A DNA stretch of 64,000 nucleotides, taken from positions 19,134,303 through 19,198,302 of the forward strand of contig JAAOOA010000002.1 of assembly GCA_012861695.1 (NCBI GenBank), read 5' to 3'. Below are positions 58,624 to 64,000 of this stretch, in pieces. Position 1 is the first letter of the stretch. Each line of letters starts with the position of its first letter. This DNA is from Trematomus loennbergii (lineage: Eukaryota; Chordata; Actinopteri; Perciformes; Nototheniidae). The translations under genes and the position numbers were made by a program. The notes under the pieces are model-generated. The model was not told where the DNA came from. It was given only the letters and a program-made list of their open reading frames with translations, and searched no databases.

Positions 58624-59629
58624 ATGAACCCCGCAGGCACTGGAGCGGATCCCGCCACAGTCCATCATGCCCTGTCTAGTCAGGGTTCCCTTCTGGGTCA
58701 ACACGACCAGCTCATTCGGGCGTTAGTCGAGAGCAATCAATCCATGGCTCATCATGTCTCTGAGTTAGCTTGCCAGATCTCAGCTCTAACTACCTCGGCT
58801 GCAGTTTCTCTTGCCACTCCCAATCCAGCTTTTTCTCCTACTCCACGCCAGGATTTCCCCATCACCGACCCTGAGCCATTCCACGGTGAGGTGGAGAAAT
58901 GCAGAGGATTTCTTTTCCAATGTAACAAGGTTTTCGCCAGCGTCCTGTTTCGTTTGCAGCTGATGTTACCCGGATTAATTATGTTCTGAGTTTGCTCCGT
59001 GGCAAGGCTTTAACCTGGGCAGAGGCTTTGAGCTCTTCAGTGGACTATGACAATCTGCGTTTTGAATGCTTCTCTGAGCGTTTTTCTGCTGTCTTTGATC
59101 ATCCCAATTATTCTGGCTCCGCCGAGAATCAGCTGCTCGGTTTACAACAGGGAAACCGGAGTGTGGCCGAATATTCCATCGAGTTTCACACACTCGCTGC
59201 AGAGGCTCGATGGGACGAGGCGGCTCTCAAGGCGGTGTTTTTGAGAGGATTAAAGGATCAGCTCCGGGATGAATTAGCGCACGAGACGTTCCAGCGGATC
59301 TCCAAGATCTGATTTCCTTGGTGTCCCGCCTGGACTGTCGTTTGCGGGAGCGCAGAGCTGAGCGGACACAGCGGAATCCACCTGTCTCACACAGTAAGCC
59401 CAGTTTTTCCACCTACCCTGTTCCCTCTGTGTTTAAGTCTCCCTCCGTTTTCTCGCCGCCCAGCGGGCGCACCTCTTCTCACGAGGAGGCTATGCAACTG
59501 GGTCGCGCTAGACTATCTCCGGAGGAGCGTCAACGTCGGGCGTGTGCTGGCCAATGCATGTATTGTGGCAACGCTGGGCATGTCATTGCCAACTGTCCTG
59601 TACGCCCAAACGTGGGAGCTCGTCAGTGA
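58624..59629 (+). pseudogene. Inner element gag (frameshifted) with CCHC knuckle
   Basis: Three consecutive frames (58,624-58,989, 58,992-59,312 and 59,318-59,629) make one gag. The N-terminus is MNPAGTGADPATVHHALSSQ, then PITDPEPFHGEVEKCRGF and a capsid-like central part. A CX2CX4HX4C knuckle CMYCGNAGHVIANC lies near the end. Two frame changes prevent a single product as written. Confidence 0.8.
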
Positions 59630-60000
59630 GATTGGGGGTCCTGACGAGTCCACAGCCATCTCTCTACCCCTTCTTTGTGCCGTTTTCTAATACCCGCCAA
59701 GATTGTGTTAATACTATGACTTTGCCTATCCAAGCTCTCATTGATTCTGGTGCTGAGGATAGTTTTTTGGACCGTGAGCTAGCTGAACAGCTGGGACTCT
59801 GCCTGGAGCCGTTAGATGAACCTCTAACAGCCTATGCACTTAATGGACAAATAATCTCCTCTGTAACAGCACAGTCAGCCCCTTTGACATTGATCACCTC
59901 CGGCAACCACAGAGAGCTCATCCAGTTAAAGGTAATCTCTGCACCTTCCACACCTCTGGTATTGGGTTATCCGTGGCTTCGCACCCACAACCCACATTGA
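59630..60000 (+). pseudogene. Inner element protease domain
   Basis: The frame around 59,730-60,000 reads ALIDSGAEDSFLDRELAEQL, the aspartic protease core (D-S-G-A), then [13 protein letters not shown] before a stop. The reverse transcriptase that normally follows is absent. Confidence 0.8.
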
Positions 60001-60064
60001 TTGGGTCAAGGGAAAGATCATTGAATGGGATCAGCACTGTCTCGCTAACTGTCTGTTATCTGCC

Positions 60065-61466
60065 GTGCCTCCTGTCTCTGTCTCCCCAAACTCTGCTGTT
60101 TCAATCCTGCCCAAGAGTTGTGTTGTAGGCGCCCTCTCTTGGGAGATTAATAACACCATCCAGGAGGCTTTGAGAGAGCAACCAGATCCTGGTAACGGTC
60201 CTCCGAACCGCCAGTTCGTTCCCGATGCTGCTCGCTCCAAGGTTCTACAGTGGGTCCACAGTTCCCGGTTCTCCATTCATCCCGGAGTAAACCGCACACG
60301 CTCTTTTCTTAAGAGACACTTCTGGTGGCCAACTGTCAACAAGGACACTCAGGAGTTTGTTTCTTCCTGTCCCACGTGTGCTAGGAGTAAGTCCTCCCAC
60401 CAAACACCTGCAGGATTGCTCCAGCCTCTACCCATTCCTAGTCGTCCCTGGTCACATATCGCCTTGGACTTTGTTACCGGCCTGCCTCCCTCCCAGGGTA
60501 ACACCACAATTCTCACCATTGTGGATAGGTTCTCTAAGTCTGCCCACTTTGTAGCTCTTCCTAAGCTCCCTTCAGCCCTGGAGACCTCCCAACTCCTCTC
60601 TGTACACGTTTTCCGGCTACATGGAATTCCTTCAGACATAGTTTCTGACCGCGGTCCTCAATTCACCTCTCAAGTGTGGAAGGAGTTCTGTCAATCCCTG
60701 GGAGCTTCTGTCAGTTTAACATCCGGATATCATCCCCAGTCAAAGGGTCAGACTGAGCGAACCAACCAGGACCTGGAGTCAGCCCTCCGCTGCATCGTTG
60801 ACCGTAACCCCTCTACCTGGAGCTCCCATCTTCCCTGGGTTGAGTACTCTCATAATTCCCTAACCTGTTCTGCTACTGGGCTCTCCCCGTTTGAGGCCTC
60901 TTTAGGGTACCAGCAGCCCCTGTTCCCTGAAGAGGAGAGAGAATTAGCAGTTCCCTCGGTCCAGCAGCATGTTCGTCGTTGTCAGAAGATCTGGAGAGAC
61001 ACTCGCTCTGCTCTGCTCTCTCCTGACTTCAGCTCGGAACCAACAGTCGGCCAACCGCCACAGACAAGCTGCCCCTCCTTACGTCCCAGGTCAGTCTGTC
61101 TGGTTATCTTCCAGGAACATTCCTCTCCTCACAGAATCGAAGAAGTTATCTCCACGCTTTATTGGTCCCTTCTCCATTCAAAGGATTATTAACCCCTCTG
61201 CAGTCCGGCTGAAGCTTCCCAGAACATTGAGAATCCATCCTACTTTTCATGTCTCCCAGATTAAGCCTGTTCACACCAGTGACCTGAGCCCTCCAACCGT
61301 TCCCCCTCCTCCCCCCGAATCATTGATGACCATCCTGCCTACACAATGCACCGTCTCATGGACGTCAGGCGCCAGGGCAGGGGCTTACAGTATCTGGTGG
61401 ACTGGGAGGGTTACGGCCTCGAGGAGCGATGCTGGGTCCCTCGCTCCCGAGTCCTGGACCCTGTAA
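60065..61466 (+). pseudogene. Inner element integrase and chromodomain
   Basis: The frame 60,065-61,192 carries the HHCC-like region ([25 protein letters not shown]) and the DDE core ([22 protein letters not shown]; the QTERTNQ segment with the final Glu). After shifts, 60,969-61,466 gives the C-terminal SVWLSSRNI segment and [13 protein letters not shown]. The frame from 61,346 carries a chromodomain, [19 protein letters not shown], which targets insertion to modified chromatin in chromoviruses. Confidence 0.85.
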
Positions 61467-61543
61467 TGATAAGGGCCTTTCACAGGGCTCATCCAGACAA
61501 GCCTGGTGGTCGCCAGGAGGCTCCCGTTGAGGGGGGGGGGTAC

Positions 61544-62253
61544 TGTGAGGATCTGCAGTACTTCCTCCTTCTTTTCCCCTTCTATGTTTGTCTGTCTTCC
61601 TGGCTGGGCGTGGCTGACCTACATTCTGATTCCCGCCAACTCACCTCCACTGCTGTTGTTCATCTCACTGATTGCCACTACTCACCTGCACCTGCTTAAA
61701 ACCCTGGTTCCCATCCTCAGACTTCGCCAGTTCTTCGTTTATTCTTCAGTGGTAAACTATCATCCAGGCCTACTAGCAGTAATTCTAGTAAACCTTTTTG
61801 ATACTCCTAGTGAAAGGTTATTCCTTTCTAACCCTGCATCTTTCCTGTTCCAGATCTACACACACCTGCTTGCCACGTCCAGCCTCCGACTCCTCGTCTG
61901 AGTTCCCTCCGTGCTTCCACGCACACCAGCTCATCCTGACTACATTCGCCAGCTCTGGATTCCCGGCTCTCCTCGTCGGTGTTTCCTCCGTGCTTCCACG
62001 CACACCAGCTCATCCTGTCTACATTCGCCAGCTCTGGATCTCCGGCTCTCCACGCCGGTGCTCCCTCCGTGCATCTCCGCACCTCCGTCTCCCCTGAGCT
62101 ATCCAGCTCCACGTCTGTCTTCTCTGAGCTCCTCTCTACACCTTGCCTGTGCCGTGGTCAAATAAAGACTATTGTTTGACACTTCACCACTGTTTCCGTC
62201 TAGTGTTTGCGTAGCGGGTTCTCTTCTCCAGTCACTTCTCGGGAAGCGTAACA
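61544..62253 (+). repeat. 3' LTR of the inner Gypsy element
   Basis: 710 nt, preceded by a G-run polypurine tract at 61,531-61,540. Confidence 0.9.
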
Positions 62254-63276
62254 GGAGCTGGAGATCAGAAAGTTGGATGCAGACACAGCTTTCAGGATGC
62301 GTCAGCTAGAGCTGCAGACAGGTTCAGTGGGATCCTCTTCGGGTACACAACCATTGTCAGGTTCTGATGCTCCTTTTGATGTTGGTAACAACATTCAGCT
62401 GGTTCCAGTATTTCGTGAGTCTGAAGTTGAGTTGCATTGCTGCTGCTTTGCAATGGCCGAAAGATGTGTGAGCCATACTGTTACAGTGCAAGTTAGTTGG
62501 TAAGGCTCAGATGGTTTGCTCTTCTCTTCCTGTTGAAGATAGTATTGTGTACGAAAAAGTTAAATGCGCTATTCTCAAAGTGTATGAGCTTGTGCCTGAG
62601 GCTTATAGACAGGTTTTCGTGGCCTAAAGAAAACACCTGGCCAAACTTTTGTTGACTTGACAATGGAGAAGAGCAAGCTATTCAACGGATGGCGTAAGCC
62701 GTAAGGCATCAAAGGCTGACGACTTAACTTCAGTTTGTGATCTCATAGTGCTGGAGGAGTTTAAAAACGGTGTCCCAGAACATACTGTTGTTCATTTAAA
62801 TGAACGAAAAATAACCTCCTTGCAGCAGGCTGCCACTATGGCGGATGAGCTTGTGTTAATGCACAGTGGTGTTTTGGCTCAGAGCAATCCCCACCATGTT
62901 TCTTTCCGGAAAGCTCATAACAGGCGTGCCACATTCTCATTCTGTTTCTCTTCCAGGACCCAAGAAAAGAGATTGTGTTTCTTTTGTCTTGACCCTGGTC
63001 ATCTAGTGGCAGAGTGTGTAGCTCGGAAGAAGCAGGTGGCAGCTTCCAAGCGGTCTATGGAAAAACCAAAAGGCCGGCACCCAGTTGCAATGCGAGTGGT
63101 GAGTTGCAGTTAAGTTCTGCGTCCGTCTGTGACAGTGCTGTGGGTGTGGAGTGGACCTGGCTCAGAGCGATGTGGATCTGTGTTCAGTGAGTGATGTGTG
63201 TATTCCATGTGATGTATGTGTTGCTCTGGTGTTGGCTGCTTGTGAGCAGTATAACGTGTGTTTTATGGGGGGGGGG

Positions 63277-64000
63277 TGTTATGTGCCGCAGTTGGTGCTT
63301 GTGTGTGCTTTTGTGTGTGTGACTCTCTCGCTCCCTGATTGTCTCCAGGTGCAGCCTCTCCCCCAGGTGCTCCCAATCCCTAATCAGGGCCTCCTTAAAG
63401 GACCTGAGGAAGCCTGCAGTGGTCTCTCTCCGTCTCCTCTGGCTGCATGTGTGCAGCATGTCTCTGGTGTTTCTCAATCGCGAGTAAAGCTGCTTCAGAG
63501 CCACTATTTCAAGCATACTACGTCATGGAGTGCTGCCAAAGTACTGTTCCAATCTCCAGCATACTTGGAAATCTACCGAGCCCGGCGTACTCCGTTTGGA
63601 GAAATATCAAGGCTGCACATGAGTAGACTCCGCGGTCTTAAAATCCCCACAATGCTTTGCGCACGGACCAATTTCCCCAAATCTGTGGCGGAAGATGTAA
63701 GGCGGGGCCTCTCATATGACGCACACCTGCACACTTGCTAGCGTGTTCCACTCTTCGTTTTCCGAATGCCAGGAAGTATTCTTGACTCGCTTCTGAAGCA
63801 AGATGCTCGGCAGACATTTGCTACCAAGCAAGCGTACTCGCGATTGAGAAACACCCGGTGTCTCTGTGTGAGGCCTGTATATTTGTGAATTATTAGATGT
63901 GCTCCAGTTTATCTTTGTGTATTGTTTCATTTAGTCACTTTCTTTTAACAGAAAGTTGTTCTTAGTTATTTAAGTTTGTTTTGCAAATTGGCTGGTGAGC
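63277..64000 (+). repeat. 3' LTR of the outer element (runs off the window)
   Basis: A G-run (63,267-63,276) precedes TGTTATGTGCCGC, a typical polypurine tract/LTR junction. The right end lies beyond 64,000. It is interrupted by a MITE at 63,466-63,855. Confidence 0.6.
63466..63855. mobile_element. MITE with 21-bp inverted repeats inside an LTR
   Basis: GGTGTTTCTCAATCGCGAGT(A) at 63,466-63,486 is the exact reverse complement of 63,835-63,855. TGTCTCT occurs just outside both ends (63,459-63,465 and 63,859-63,865), so a 7-8 bp target duplication of hAT type is likely. The body is about 390 nt and has no transposase. Confidence 0.8.

Larger units (their letters stand above)
57901..62253 (+). 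mobile_element. Inner Ty3/Gypsy chromodomain element, lacking RT and RNase H
   Basis: LTRs at 57,901-58,607 and 61,544-62,253 start TGTGAGGATC and end GCGTAACA. A 5-bp target duplication GGAGC (57,896-57,900 and 62,254-62,258) flanks it. The interior keeps gag, protease, integrase and chromodomain in order, but reverse transcriptase and RNase H are missing. It sits inside the gag of the outer element. Confidence 0.9.
57771..63113 (+). pseudogene. Outer LTR element gag-like gene, split by a nested retrotransposon
   Basis: The first part (57,771-57,900) encodes a charged helix (WEKEERERE, FQLRREL). It resumes after the inner element at 62,259 with KLDADTAFRMRQLELQTGS, then the VPVFRESEVE region, later LEEFKNGVPEHTVVHLNE and a CCHC knuckle CFFCLDPGHLVAEC near 62,978-63,020. 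Frames are broken several times. No protease, reverse transcriptase or integrase follows; non-coding DNA leads straight to the polypurine tract. This resembles the SCAN-like gag of fish Gypsy elements. Confidence 0.7.

Overview
This window is vertebrate nuclear DNA, most likely from a ray-finned fish. Evidence: a 13-exon, intron-containing glutamate dehydrogenase gene (glud1) with GT/AG splice sites, and a dense mix of mobile elements typical of teleosts: CR1/L2- and Tx1-type LINEs, Tc1-like elements, TTAA-flanked MITEs and Ty3/Gypsy LTR elements. I cannot name the species, nor say whether this is glud1a or glud1b.

Layout. (1) 1-15,653: a complete glud1 on the plus strand. The exon lengths add up to an uninterrupted 542-residue mitochondrial GDH, except for one missing base in exon 1. 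(2) 15,831-56,383: three extra, head-to-tail copies of only the 3' half of the gene (intron 6 to the 3' UTR, exons 7-13). They are broken by deletions, stops, small indels and nested transposons. Copies 2 and 3 share an internally deleted Tx1-type LINE and the loss of exon 10. Copy 4 lacks both but has its own LTR insertion and has lost exon 13. All three share a minisatellite-bearing insertion in exon 7. (3) 56,384-64,000: repeat-rich DNA ending in a nest of LTR elements. A chromodomain Ty3/Gypsy element lacking reverse transcriptase and RNase H sits inside the gag of a second LTR element, whose 3' LTR carries a MITE.

The most interesting signal lies on the minus strand of glud1 intron 10. 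Every copy carries the same short promoter: an ISRE-like GAAAGTGAAA, an inverted CCAAT box, a TATA box and a short leader exon with a GTAAG donor. Downstream on that strand is an acceptor abutting the ATG of a small gene I do not recognise. It is intact (148 codons) at 19,843-20,289, lightly broken in copy 3, frameshifted in copies 2b and 4, and decayed in the functional gene. The bodies differ far more than the surrounding glud1 introns. This looks like a nested, antisense, possibly interferon-inducible gene family that was amplified along with the glud1 3' module.

Caution: scattered one-base indels, including one in the otherwise intact glud1 exon 1, suggest residual assembly error. The near-identical copies 2 and 3 could be partly false duplication. 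Long-read spanning and depth would settle this.
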